6,416 nucleotides of DNA from Sinorhizobium sp. Lineage in GTDB: Bacteria > Pseudomonadota > Alphaproteobacteria > Rhizobiales > Rhizobiaceae. Below the pieces are notes generated by a model. The model searched no databases. It had not been told where the DNA came from and saw only the letters and a list, made by a program, of their open reading frames with translations. Within the stretch, counting starts at the first letter, position 1; every line of letters starts with the position of its first letter. Below are positions 1-6,416 of this stretch, in pieces. The position numbers and the translations under genes were made by a program. Where the stretch lies: the NCBI GenBank assembly GCA_031178305.1, contig JAPSJG010000228.1:1-6416 (forward strand), written 5' to 3'.

Positions 1-2
1 TG

Positions 3-95
3 CAAAAGTGGGAAACCGGCGCGAAGCGGCCGAGCGGCCCCGCATTGAAGCTGCTCTCGATCGTCCGGAAACACGGTCTCGAGATGTTGTCCTAG
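3..95 (+). CDS. HigA-like XRE-family antitoxin, C-terminal end only (partial)
   Basis: Only the last 30 codons are present, ending in TAG at 93-95; the gene begins left of the window. The visible peptide runs QKWETGAKRPSGPALKLLSI and then VRKHGLEMLS. This matches the end of XRE-type antitoxins of the HigA group: the last helix of the helix-turn-helix (the Q-x-WE-x-G turn), then a K-R-P-S-G-x-A-L-K-L-L helix and a short G-L-E tail. Such proteins neutralise a RelE/HigB-like mRNA-cleaving toxin and repress their own promoter. In most HigBA pairs the toxin gene comes first, so a toxin would be expected just left of the window; that is inference. A solitary XRE regulator of the same family is the main alternative. 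The assignment rests on one short but characteristic motif. Confidence 0.75.
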   Translation, partial: QKWETGAKRPSGPALKLLSIVRKHGLEMLS

Positions 96-437
96 AAGGA
101 CACTGCCGCAGAAGGATAAGCGCGCGCAGTTCCAACCGATACATTATGCGATCTTCTTAGCCCAGAACGTGAACATCCTCGCAACGAGCCGTGCACAGGT
201 CTCGTGACGAACGCCTCCTTTCGACCCGTTGCGGACCTCGCTAGCAAGTAATCAGAACGGCCGGATCCCGAGCCGGACGCGGCCATTGACACGAGCCACG
301 CATTTGCCGGACATTTGCGTCCGTTTATTGGTTTCGCGGTTTGCATGCATTCTTTCTCGAATGAGCCGAAGCTGCTGAAGCGCGCGGATCATCGCGACGT
401 TGCAGCGATTGGGGTGTACAAACCGTGAGGCAAGCGA
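96..437. other. Intergenic stretch with no convincing gene
   Basis: These 342 bases lie between the antitoxin stop codon and the next + strand start. Short open frames exist on the - strand (92-346 and 252-455), but their products have no recognisable domain and are rich in Arg, Ser and Ala, as expected of chance frames in GC-rich DNA. No tRNA or strong terminator was seen. Small items only: a perfect TTGACA at 286-291 with no good -10 box at the right distance, an imperfect 11-base tandem repeat at 301-322 (CATTTGC twice), and an 8-base palindrome TGCATGCA in the 340s. The promoter of the downstream + strand gene should lie here, but it cannot be fixed from sequence alone. Confidence 0.5.
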
Positions 438-1021
438 ATGTCGGCGATTGGGCACGATCTTGTTTTAGATAGCACCTCCTCCTCCAACCAGCGTATCAGC
501 GCGGCAGGCCTTGAACATTGGTCGCCGCAAAGCCGGAGCAGCCCGTTCACGTTGGCCGTCACCAGCGGAACGATCGCGAGCCTGACGACAACGAGGCATT
601 GGCGCTGCTGGCCGGAGTGGAGGGACCGAGCATTTTCCAGCCAACCAATGCCACGAGCCATTGGCTTCATGGCGAGGATGCCGGCCACGTCAGGGTTGCG
701 GACGCGAAGCACACGTTGCTCGGTTACTGCACTCATCATCTGTCGGCGATCTTCTGGGCTCTGCCCTTCGAAGCATGGCTGGCGGCCGACCGCTCCAGGG
801 AGCCGACCGTCATACTGCGCAAGGCGGCGCTGACCGCCGCCATTGCCTACGTAGTCGAATACCACCTGGTTCCGAAGCGGCTGACACCCGGTTGGGAGAC
901 CGTTCTCTCGAAGAGATCGATCGGACTGACCTACGCCGCACTGGCACTCGGTCTGGCGGCAGGACCCATGGTGTCACGGAAATCGCAGCATCCGCATCAG
1001 GGCGCCAATGAAACTTCCTGA
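438..1021 (+). pseudogene. Small conserved-type membrane protein of unknown function, frameshifted near base 594
   Basis: The main body is an open frame from 518 (a TTG codon) to the TGA at 1019-1021. From about 596 it reads like a real protein: ALALLAGVEG, then the motif NATSHWLHGED, then HTLLGYCTHHLSAIFWALPF, a helix ILRKAALTAAIAYVVEYHLV, the turn PKRLTPGW, and a last helix GLTYAALALGLAAGPM. This is a compact protein of about four membrane helices resembling uncharacterised proteobacterial membrane proteins; no function is known to me. Before 596 this frame is polar and not helix-like (EQPVHVGRHQRNDREPDDN). In the frame that starts with ATG at 438, bases 546-593 instead encode FTLAVTSGTIASLTTT, which is a natural first half for the first helix. 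Joining the two frames at about 594 needs one missing base or two extra. GAGG at 427-430 could serve as ribosome binding site for the ATG at 438, but the first 35 or so residues there look non-conserved, so the true start is unsure. It is either a decaying gene or a sequence error. Confidence 0.6.
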
Positions 1022-1085
1022 CCGGCGCCGACGCCGCCTTGGCTTCACCGTGCAATCCCCGCCGGTAATGTTCCCGGAGGACCCG

Positions 1086-2132
1086 TTACATTGTGCGAAT
1101 GCCCTGCGATGTGAAGAGGTGAATCCTTCTCATGTCGGGAGCGATCTTGATGGGCTGGCCAGGCTGTAAATCGACCCGGTCGCGCAGCACGATCGTCACG
1201 TCCGAAGATCCGAGATTTGCGAGCACATGCGTTTCCGATCCGGTCGGCTCGACCACGATCACCCTAGCCGGCGCCCCCTCATCGACAATGGAGAGATGTT
1301 CCGGACGGACGCCGTAGACCGCCGCCGTCGCGCCTTGATAGCCCTCAGGCATTGGAAGAGCCACCCCGCCTCGGGTGACGAACTGCCCATTGTTGATCGC
1401 CCCGTCGAACAGGTTCATCGCCGGCGAGCCGATGAAGGTTGCGACGAAGGTGTTCGCCGGCCGGTCGTAGAGCTCGAGCGGTTTGCCGATCTGCTCGACG
1501 TTGCCGCCGCGCATGACGACGATCCGGTCGGCCATCGTCATCGCCTCGATCTGGTCGTGGGTGACGTAGACGGTGGTTGTCTTCAGCCGCTGATGCAGGT
1601 CCTTCATTTCGGCGCGCATCGTGACGCGCAGCTTGGCGTCGAGGTTGGAGAGCGGCTCGTCAAATAGGTAGACCTGTGGCTGACGCACGATCGCCCGTCC
1701 CATTGCCACGCGCTGACGCTGCCCGCCGGAAAGCTGTTTCGGCAGACGATCGAGCAACGGCCCGAGCGCCAGGATCTCGGCCGCTTCGCGCACCCTCTTT
1801 TCAATCGTCGCTCTGTCCTGTCCCTTCAGCTTCAGCGCGAAGCCCATGTTTTCCGCGACGGTCATGTGCGGATAGAGGGCATAGCTCTGGAAGACCATGG
1901 CGATGTCGCGCTCTTTCGGCGCGACGTCGTTGACGACGCGACCACCGATGCGGATTTCGCCGCCGCTGATATCCTCGAGCCCGGCCAGCATGCGCAACAG
2001 GGTCGACTTGCCGCAGCCGGAGGGGCCGACGAGGGTGACGAACTCGCCATCTTCGATGTCCATGGAGACGTCATGAATCACCGGAACGGCGCCGTATTGC
2101 TTGCGAACCTGATCGATCGAGACGGATGCCAT
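1086..2132 (-). CDS. ugpC: Sugar ABC transporter ATPase, CUT1 UgpC/MalK type
   Basis: A full-length 348-residue ATPase that would bind the cytoplasmic face of the MalF/MalG-type permeases as a dimer and power sugar uptake. All working motifs are intact: Walker A GPSGCGKST (36-44), Q-loop Gln82, signature LSGGQ (134-138), Walker B VYLFDEP (154-160) with catalytic Glu159, D-loop SNLDA (162-166) and switch His192. Residues from about 240 on form the TOBE/regulatory domain typical of MalK and UgpC, including VRPEHL at 275-280. The ATG is preceded by GGGAGGA at a spacing of 5 bases. It is the last gene of the operon, 24 bases after the GH32 stop codon. ATPases of this group are often shared among several CUT1 importers, so sequence alone does not show the sugar; the neighbours point to a fructoside. 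The symbol ugpC reflects family membership, not proof of glycerol-3-phosphate transport. Confidence 0.95.
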   Translation of the reverse strand: MASVSIDQVRKQYGAVPVIHDVSMDIEDGEFVTLVGPSGCGKSTLLRMLAGLEDISGGEIRIGGRVVNDVAPKERDIAMVFQSYALYPHMTVAENMGFALKLKGQDRATIEKRVREAAEILALGPLLDRLPKQLSGGQRQRVAMGRAIVRQPQVYLFDEPLSNLDAKLRVTMRAEMKDLHQRLKTTTVYVTHDQIEAMTMADRIVVMRGGNVEQIGKPLELYDRPANTFVATFIGSPAMNLFDGAINNGQFVTRGGVALPMPEGYQGATAAVYGVRPEHLSIVDEGAPARVIVVEPTGSETHVLANLGSSDVTIVLRDRVDLQPGQPIKIAPDMRRIHLFTSQGIRTM

Positions 2133-2156
2133 GAAATTCCTCCCGTTGATTGCCTG

Positions 2157-3878
2157 TTAGAGCTTAAGCTGCCAGATGCTAGCCGCGGCGACATTGTCTT
2201 TGGGTGCCGTGAGGCGGGCGGAACGCACACTCGCAAATCCGGGCAAGCGCTTGGTCCCGGTCCATCGGCCGTTGTCGGCAAAGACCTCGATCGAGCCGAC
2301 ATCGACAAATATGCGCAGCGTCGTCGGCCTCGCCCCCACCGCGATGTAGCGGGGCAGCAATTTGCCGTCCGGAACGTCGTAGAGGATGCTGAGGCCCTCG
2401 GCATCGAGTCGAATGCCGAGCTCGACGTCGGGATGATCGAATTCAAGATCGAAGATGGCGCCCGGCGCGTTGAGATCGATGACGATCTCGACGGCTCCGT
2501 TGGCGAGCTCGACCTTGTCTTCGGCGAGCAGCCGGCGCTCGTCGAGCAACTCCTGGCGCAAACTCTCGACTGCCTCGACAGGTGGCGTAAGCAACACACC
2601 GCCTTCGAGCAGTACGCGGCGCGGGAGCGTCATGGCGGTTGGAAAGTCGATCTTCTTTGAGATTTCCGTCCAGTTCGCCAGCCATGCAATGCCCACAGGG
2701 CCGGACTGATCGACGAAGGCCTGGAAGGCATAGGCGTCGGTTGCGAAGTCGAGTTCCTGCTCGAATTCCTTGACGAAGGTATGGCCGTCGAAGCGCCCGA
2801 CCGTTGCAAGGGTCATATTGCGTCGCGCCGTTGCCGGATCGCGGCTGGTGAGCAGTCCGAAGATCAGCGCCCAACGGGTTTGCGGGTCGTCGGCGGGACC
2901 ACCGAGCGGCACGATGCAGGGGCATTCGGCGGCGGTCATGCCGAAGCGGTTTTCGCGGTGAAGGATGCTGACGAAGTTCCAGCCCGTGGCGGCGTCTGGA
3001 TCGGCCGTATCGTAGAGCAGGATCACTCCTCCCGCGTGATCGCGGCTGCCGACGAGCATCTTCCAACGGCCGTCCGGGCCTTTGATCACATAGGGGTCAC
3101 GAAAATCGAGCGTCAGGTCGAGGCCGGCCGGCCGTTCCGGCAGGATGATCTCCGCCGGGCCGGCGCTGATCTGGTCACGACTGACGGCGGTCAACTGGAT
3201 CTGCTCTTCCGGCTTGCGGTCTTTAACCTGTTCGGTGAAGAAGACGCGGATCCCGGCCTCCTCTCCAGCAAGCGGAATTGCCGAGCCGGAGAAGGCGCCG
3301 CCGCGGCCGTCGGCGCGAACGGAGAGTTCCGCCGACGGTAACAGGAAAATCGGCAGGTGCTTCCAGTGGAGATAGTCGTCTGAGACCGCATGACCCCAAT
3401 GCATCGTGTTCCAGCGCAGGCTGTGGGGGTAGTGCTGATAGAAGAGATGAACCTTATCGCCGAAACGGCCGAAACCGTTCGGGTCGTTCATCCATCCGAA
3501 CGGTGGACGGAAATGATAGCTGCCAGGCACGGCGGGTGTGGAATTGGCCTCGCCGCTGTAAAGAACAACGATGCCCTTTTCCAGAACGTCCGCCTCCGAA
3601 AAGGCATAGACGACGGAGAGGCTCGTGATCGCGGCGTCGTAACTAAAAAAAGTTTCGCCGGCTGTTTCGATTCTCAGCGCCCGGAACTGGAACTCCTCGG
3701 TGTTTCCCGCCGTTAGGCGGCCGATTTCCTGTCCGTCCTGGCTCGCCGCGAGTTCGGCCGGCGCAACCGGATCGACTGACCTCAGCCACGCATGGAGCGT
3801 TGTTCCGGCCGGCAGAGCGGCGCTGAATGTCTTCAGGCTGCCGCCGAGGGGCGAAGAGAGGATTGCATGGCTTGTCAT
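2157..3878 (-). CDS. Glycoside hydrolase family 32 beta-fructosidase (invertase/levanase-like), with N-terminal extension
   Basis: A 573-residue GH32 enzyme that should cleave terminal beta-D-fructofuranosyl bonds in sucrose or short fructans with retention. The catalytic five-bladed propeller begins near residue 119 (GSYHFRPPFGWMNDPNG). It carries the nucleophile Asp132 in WMNDPNG (129-135), FSGSA (196-200), Asp261 of FRDP (259-262) as transition-state stabiliser, and the acid/base Glu318 in AECP. The C-terminal beta-sandwich includes the family hallmark SIEVFADNG (529-537). No signal peptide is evident, so the enzyme is probably cytoplasmic and acts on sugar imported by the flanking transporter. 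CUT1 import does not phosphorylate its cargo, so a free fructoside is more likely than sucrose-6-phosphate. Residues 1-118 are extra compared with typical bacterial GH32 enzymes of under 500 residues; they contain no motif I recognise. The ATG lies 3 bases after the malG-type stop codon, and AAAGG at 3886-3890, inside the end of that gene, serves as ribosome binding site. Exact specificity (sucrose, levan or inulin oligomers) cannot be read from sequence. Confidence 0.93.
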   Translation of the reverse strand: MTSHAILSSPLGGSLKTFSAALPAGTTLHAWLRSVDPVAPAELAASQDGQEIGRLTAGNTEEFQFRALRIETAGETFFSYDAAITSLSVVYAFSEADVLEKGIVVLYSGEANSTPAVPGSYHFRPPFGWMNDPNGFGRFGDKVHLFYQHYPHSLRWNTMHWGHAVSDDYLHWKHLPIFLLPSAELSVRADGRGGAFSGSAIPLAGEEAGIRVFFTEQVKDRKPEEQIQLTAVSRDQISAGPAEIILPERPAGLDLTLDFRDPYVIKGPDGRWKMLVGSRDHAGGVILLYDTADPDAATGWNFVSILHRENRFGMTAAECPCIVPLGGPADDPQTRWALIFGLLTSRDPATARRNMTLATVGRFDGHTFVKEFEQELDFATDAYAFQAFVDQSGPVGIAWLANWTEISKKIDFPTAMTLPRRVLLEGGVLLTPPVEAVESLRQELLDERRLLAEDKVELANGAVEIVIDLNAPGAIFDLEFDHPDVELGIRLDAEGLSILYDVPDGKLLPRYIAVGARPTTLRIFVDVGSIEVFADNGRWTGTKRLPGFASVRSARLTAPKDNVAAASIWQLKL

Positions 3879-3881
3879 TGA

Positions 3882-4775
3882 TCAACCTTTCACGGCGGAG
3901 CCAACAAAGGAACTTACGAACCAGCGCTGGAAGGCGAGATAGAGGGCGAGGATCGGGATCATCATCAGAACGGAGGCCGCCATGGCGCGGTCCCAATAGA
4001 TGCTGTCCTGACCGAAGAAGGTGGCGATGGCGACGGCGATCGGCCGGGCATAGTCGGTCTGCGTTACCAGGATTGGCCAGAGATACTGGTTCCAACTCTC
4101 GATCCCCATCAGAATCGAGACGGTGGCGAGCGCCGGCAGGCTCAAGGGCAGGAAGATCGAACGATAGATTCGAAACACCGAAGCACCGTCCATCTCGGCC
4201 GCTTCGAAGAGCTCCTTCGGTAGCTGGGCGAAGAACTGGTAGAACAGGAAGATATACAGCGGGCTTGCGACCCAGGGCACGATCTGCACCGCGAAAGTGT
4301 CGGTCATCCCGGCGCGCGACACCATGATCACGAGCGGCATGATGATGCTCTCCTGGGGAATCACGTAGAGGGCGATGACCAAGGACAGGACCAGGGCGCG
4401 GCCGCGCAACGTACCCCAGGCGAGCACAAACCCGGCCATCGAGTTGACGATCAGACCGGCGCCGACCGTGCAGCCAAGAATGAACAGCGAGTTCAGCAGG
4501 TAGCGGCCAAAGGCGAGCTCACCGGAGAGATTGCTCACCTCGGCGAAGTTCGAGAGCGTCGGATTGGAGACCCAGAAGGCGCGGAAACTGCCCATATCGG
4601 CCAGAATTTGGAAGCGGTCGTCCTTCAGGCTAGCGATCAGCAGCATGAACAGCGGCGAAACGATGACCAGCGCGATGACGAGGATGCAGGCGGTCTGGAC
4701 GAGGCGCAGCGAACCGATCGCGGAGCGCTCGCGCCTTGCCTCGGTCTGTAATGTGGGGATAGCGAGATCAGACAT
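3882..4775 (-). CDS. Sugar ABC transporter permease, CUT1 MalG type
   Basis: An inner-membrane permease of 297 residues, the usual length for MalG-type subunits, which have six membrane helices. Clear hydrophobic segments include roughly 26-50, 93-118, 125-150, 160-183 and 262-285. The EAA loop that docks on the ATPase is intact: EAAEMDGASVFRIYRSIFLP at 191-210, with the conserved Gly197. It should pair with the MalF-type subunit encoded just upstream to form the sugar channel. Its ATG (4773-4775) lies inside the end of the malF-type gene (8-base overlap), which suggests translational coupling and balanced amounts of the two subunits. Its TGA is 3 bases before the GH32 start. The family is certain; the sugar is inferred from the GH32 neighbour. 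Confidence 0.93.
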   Translation of the reverse strand: MSDLAIPTLQTEARRERSAIGSLRLVQTACILVIALVIVSPLFMLLIASLKDDRFQILADMGSFRAFWVSNPTLSNFAEVSNLSGELAFGRYLLNSLFILGCTVGAGLIVNSMAGFVLAWGTLRGRALVLSLVIALYVIPQESIIMPLVIMVSRAGMTDTFAVQIVPWVASPLYIFLFYQFFAQLPKELFEAAEMDGASVFRIYRSIFLPLSLPALATVSILMGIESWNQYLWPILVTQTDYARPIAVAIATFFGQDSIYWDRAMAASVLMMIPILALYLAFQRWFVSSFVGSAVKG

Positions 4776-5709
4776 CGAAACGCCTCAGGAGCTGGCGCTG
4801 AAGGAGCGCGATGACGAGGACGATGAGGAAGAGAATGACCGAGACGGCCGAGGCGTAGCCGAGCTTCTGCTCTTCGAAGCCCGCGCGCACCATGTAGTGC
4901 ACGACGGTTTCGGTGCTGCTCCTCGGTCCGCCCTGCGTCAGGATCGCAACCTGGGTATAGAGCTTGAAGGCCTGGATCGTGGTGATCACCAGAACGAAGA
5001 CATGCGTCGGCCTGAGACCCGGCATGGTCACGTGCCAGAAGCGCTGGAAGGCATTCGCGCCATCAATCCTGACCGCGTCATAGAGCTCATCGGGAATGCC
5101 CTGCAGGCCTGCGAGATAGACGATCATCTGAAAGCCATAGGCCTGCCAGGCCGACAGAAGGACGATCGAGAACATCGCCCAGTTGGGGTCGCCGAGCCAG
5201 TCGATCGGCTGGATGCGGCCGCCGGAAAGAAAGCCGATCACCTGGTTGAATGGCCCGGTCGGATATTGGAACAGCGTTCCCCAAATGACGCAGACGACGA
5301 CCATCGAGGTGATTGCCGGCAAGAAGAACAGGCCGCGGAAGAAATTGCGGAGCGGCAGCTTCTGGTGAAGCAGCAGTGCGGTGGCGAAGGCAAGGCCGCA
5401 TTGCACCGGCAGGATCCAGAAGGTGAAGCGCGAGACGTTCCAGAGCGAGGTCCAGAACAGATCGTCCTTGAAGATGCGCAGGAAATTGGTGAGCCCAATA
5501 AAGCGGACCGGCGTCGGTCGCGGCACCAGTGGCTGGTTGGTCATCGCCGTCCAGAAGGACAGGAGGAACGGGACGACGAGGAAGATCGTCAGCAGGGCCA
5601 CGGCTGGCGCAAGCATGCCGATCTCCTGGAACAGACGGGCCCTGTCCCTTCGCCGGGCGGGGCGCGTCGCGACAGCCGTCGCTGGCAGCGCCGGTTGCTG
5701 CAGGGTCAT
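4768..5709 (-). CDS. Sugar ABC transporter permease, CUT1 MalF type
   Basis: An inner-membrane permease subunit of 313 residues. The N-terminus is a short cytoplasmic, Arg-rich stretch (about 1-27), followed by the first helix GMLAPAVALLTIFLVVPFLL (31-50). Other helices lie near 98-115, 128-147, 178-200, 235-255 and 285-303. The EAA loop is present as ELYDAVRIDGANAFQRFW (208-225) with Gly217, followed by MPGLRP (229-234). The frame stays open to 5787, but the ATG at 5707-5709 is the better start: AGGAGG sits 5 bases upstream, while starting at 5787 would add 26 residues unlike the family and would place the intercistronic hairpin inside the coding region. It is the second gene of the visible operon, 85 bases after the binding-protein stop codon, and it overlaps the MalG-type gene by 8 bases. 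Confidence 0.93.
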   Translation of the reverse strand: MTLQQPALPATAVATRPARRRDRARLFQEIGMLAPAVALLTIFLVVPFLLSFWTAMTNQPLVPRPTPVRFIGLTNFLRIFKDDLFWTSLWNVSRFTFWILPVQCGLAFATALLLHQKLPLRNFFRGLFFLPAITSMVVVCVIWGTLFQYPTGPFNQVIGFLSGGRIQPIDWLGDPNWAMFSIVLLSAWQAYGFQMIVYLAGLQGIPDELYDAVRIDGANAFQRFWHVTMPGLRPTHVFVLVITTIQAFKLYTQVAILTQGGPRSSTETVVHYMVRAGFEEQKLGYASAVSVILFLIVLVIALLQRQLLRRFDV

Positions 5710-5712
5710 GAT

Positions 5713-5721
5713 CTCCTCCTC
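5713..5721 (-). promoter_or_regulatory. Ribosome binding site that decides the MalF-type start
   Basis: On the - strand the sequence reads GAGGAGGAG, then ATC, then the ATG at 5707-5709. The AGGAGG core is an essentially perfect Shine-Dalgarno sequence at a spacing of 5 bases. It supports this start over the in-frame ATG at 5785-5787. Confidence 0.8.
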
Positions 5722-5753
5722 ATCTGAAAATAGTAGCCTGCCTATCGGCTGCC

Positions 5754-5785
5754 GCGGCCGCGCGGCATTGGTGCCACGCGGCCGC
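5754..5785 (-). promoter_or_regulatory. Intercistronic 14-bp hairpin between binding-protein and permease genes
   Basis: Read in the mRNA sense (- strand), arm GCGGCCGCGTGGCA, loop CCAA and arm TGCCGCGCGGCCGC pair over 14 positions, with a single U-G pair (5776 with 5763). On the + strand the same position would be an A-C mismatch, so the structure suits the operon transcript. It starts 9 bases after the binding-protein stop codon and lies about 32 bases before the AGGAGG core of the next gene. No run of U follows, so it is not a classic intrinsic terminator. Hairpins at this place in ABC operons (malE-malF is the known case) protect the upstream mRNA from 3' decay or partly block read-through, giving excess binding protein. 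That role here is inferred. Confidence 0.75.
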
Positions 5786-5794
5786 ATGCGGGCG

Positions 5795-6416
5795 CTATTG
5801 CTGTTCGTCGAAGGGCGGGTAGCCGTCGTTTTCTTCGATGTCCTCGTCGATCTTCTCGGCCGCGGCGGTCAGAGCGGCTTTGACGTCGCCGCCATTGAAG
5901 ATCTCGTCGACTGCGCCCATGAAGGCCGAGGTGATGATCGGATAGGCCGGATGCGGCGGCCGTGCGATCGCGGTCTTCGATGCCTGCTCGAAGGCGACGG
6001 CCATCGGACCGCCGTTAGCGTAAAGCGGCGAATCGGCGGCGAAGCTCTTCAAACCGGGATAGGCGGAATCCTCCTTCGCATAGTTGCGGAATGCCTTGTC
6101 CTTGAGCATGAAGCTGACGAACTTGCCAGCAATCTCCGGATGCTCTGACTCGGTCGTGATGCCCCAGATCCAGGTGCCGTTGGGGCTTGCGCCCTTCGGC
6201 CCAAACTTCGGCAGCGGCATGACGACGATATCGTCCTTCATCGAAGCCGCGGCCTCGGCATAGAACCAGTGACCGCCGAGCGCGAGCGTCGCGGGATGGC
6301 CTTCCGCGAAGAACTGGTTGGTGCCGGAGGATTGCGGCACAACCCAGCCGTTCTTCACCCATTTCTGCATCATCGTCAGCGCATCGACACAAGGATCGCT
6401 GTCGAGCGTTCCCACG
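5795..6416 (-). CDS. Extracellular sugar-binding protein of a CUT1 ABC transporter (partial, C-terminal half)
   Basis: The frame is open through the right edge, so the signal peptide and N-terminal lobe are missing; about 207 C-terminal residues remain, roughly half of a usual 400-430-residue family member. The GTG codon near the edge is an internal codon, not the start. The visible part fits the type 1 extracellular solute-binding family: CVDALTMMQKWVKNGWVVPQ, then FFAEGHPATLALGGHWFY (the segment that reaches the hinge and sugar pocket), VVMPLPKFGPKG, and NGTWIWGITTESEHPEIAGK, followed by a helix KFVSFML. Several Trp and Tyr residues could stack on sugar rings. The C-terminus is strongly acidic (KIDEDIEENDGYPPFDEQQ). 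In the periplasm it would deliver the sugar to the two permeases encoded next. The ligand is inferred as sucrose or a fructo-oligosaccharide only from the GH32 gene in the operon. Confidence 0.9.
   Translation of the reverse strand, partial: VGTLDSDPCVDALTMMQKWVKNGWVVPQSSGTNQFFAEGHPATLALGGHWFYAEAAASMKDDIVVMPLPKFGPKGASPNGTWIWGITTESEHPEIAGKFVSFMLKDKAFRNYAKEDSAYPGLKSFAADSPLYANGGPMAVAFEQASKTAIARPPHPAYPIITSAFMGAVDEIFNGGDVKAALTAAAEKIDEDIEENDGYPPFDEQQ

Noticed and set aside
92..455. Two - strand open frames (92-346 and 252-455) in the gene-poor gap
   Set aside because: Low-complexity Arg/Ser/Ala-rich products, no clear ribosome binding site and no family resemblance; most likely chance frames.
389..865. 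Long - strand open frame of 158 codons opposite the membrane-protein gene
   Set aside because: No recognisable domain; the composition looks like an antisense shadow, and the + strand frames at the same place have coherent helices and motifs.
1023..1036. Small hairpin CGGCG-CCGA-CGCCG between the convergent genes as a terminator
   Set aside because: Only 5 base pairs and no T-run on either side; too weak to call in GC-rich DNA.
1866..2660. 264-codon + strand open frame across the ATPase and GH32 genes
   Set aside because: It spans the boundary of two well-supported - strand genes and shows no domain of its own.
4531..5727. 398-codon + strand open frame opposite the permease genes
   Set aside because: It is antisense to two clear permeases, and its highly charged Asp/Glu/Arg-rich product is typical of a GC-rich shadow frame.
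5710..5787. Longer MalF-type start at 5785-5787
   Set aside because: The extra 26 residues are not membrane-protein-like and overlap the hairpin; the ATG at 5707-5709 has an excellent ribosome binding site.

Overview
The window looks like GC-rich alphaproteobacterial DNA. The protein style (a CUT1 sugar ABC operon with a UgpC/MalK-type ATPase, and a HigA-like antitoxin nearby) fits best with the Rhizobiales, such as Rhizobium, Sinorhizobium or Agrobacterium. Species and replicon cannot be told from the sequence alone. No phage, insertion-sequence, CRISPR or RNA gene was recognised.

Left part (1-1085). The first 95 bases hold the last 30 codons of a HigA-like XRE-family antitoxin on the + strand. 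Next comes about 340 bases with no convincing gene. After that is a + strand gene for a small, conserved-looking multi-helix membrane protein of unknown function. Its first membrane segment lies in a different frame from the rest, so it is frameshifted near base 594: either a young pseudogene or a sequence error. It converges on the operon to its right, with 64 bases between the two stop codons.

Right part (1086-6416). Five - strand genes form one transport and catabolism operon, read from right to left. They are a periplasmic sugar-binding protein (5' end beyond the window), a MalF-type permease, a MalG-type permease, a cytoplasmic GH32 beta-fructosidase, and a UgpC/MalK-type ATPase. The two permease genes overlap by 8 bases, the permease-GH32 gap is 3 bases and the GH32-ATPase gap is 24 bases. 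The one larger gap (85 bases, after the binding protein) carries a 14-bp hairpin that pairs fully, with one G-U pair, only in the mRNA of the operon.

Inferred working: the binding protein captures a fructoside (sucrose or a short fructo-oligosaccharide), the MalF/MalG pair with the ATPase dimer imports it unmodified, and the leaderless GH32 enzyme releases fructose in the cytoplasm. The hairpin probably lets the cell make more binding protein than permease. The operon promoter, any LacI-type regulator and any fructokinase would lie beyond the right edge. No clearly new system is visible. The points most worth checking are the GH32 N-terminal extension, the intercistronic hairpin and the frameshifted membrane-protein gene.
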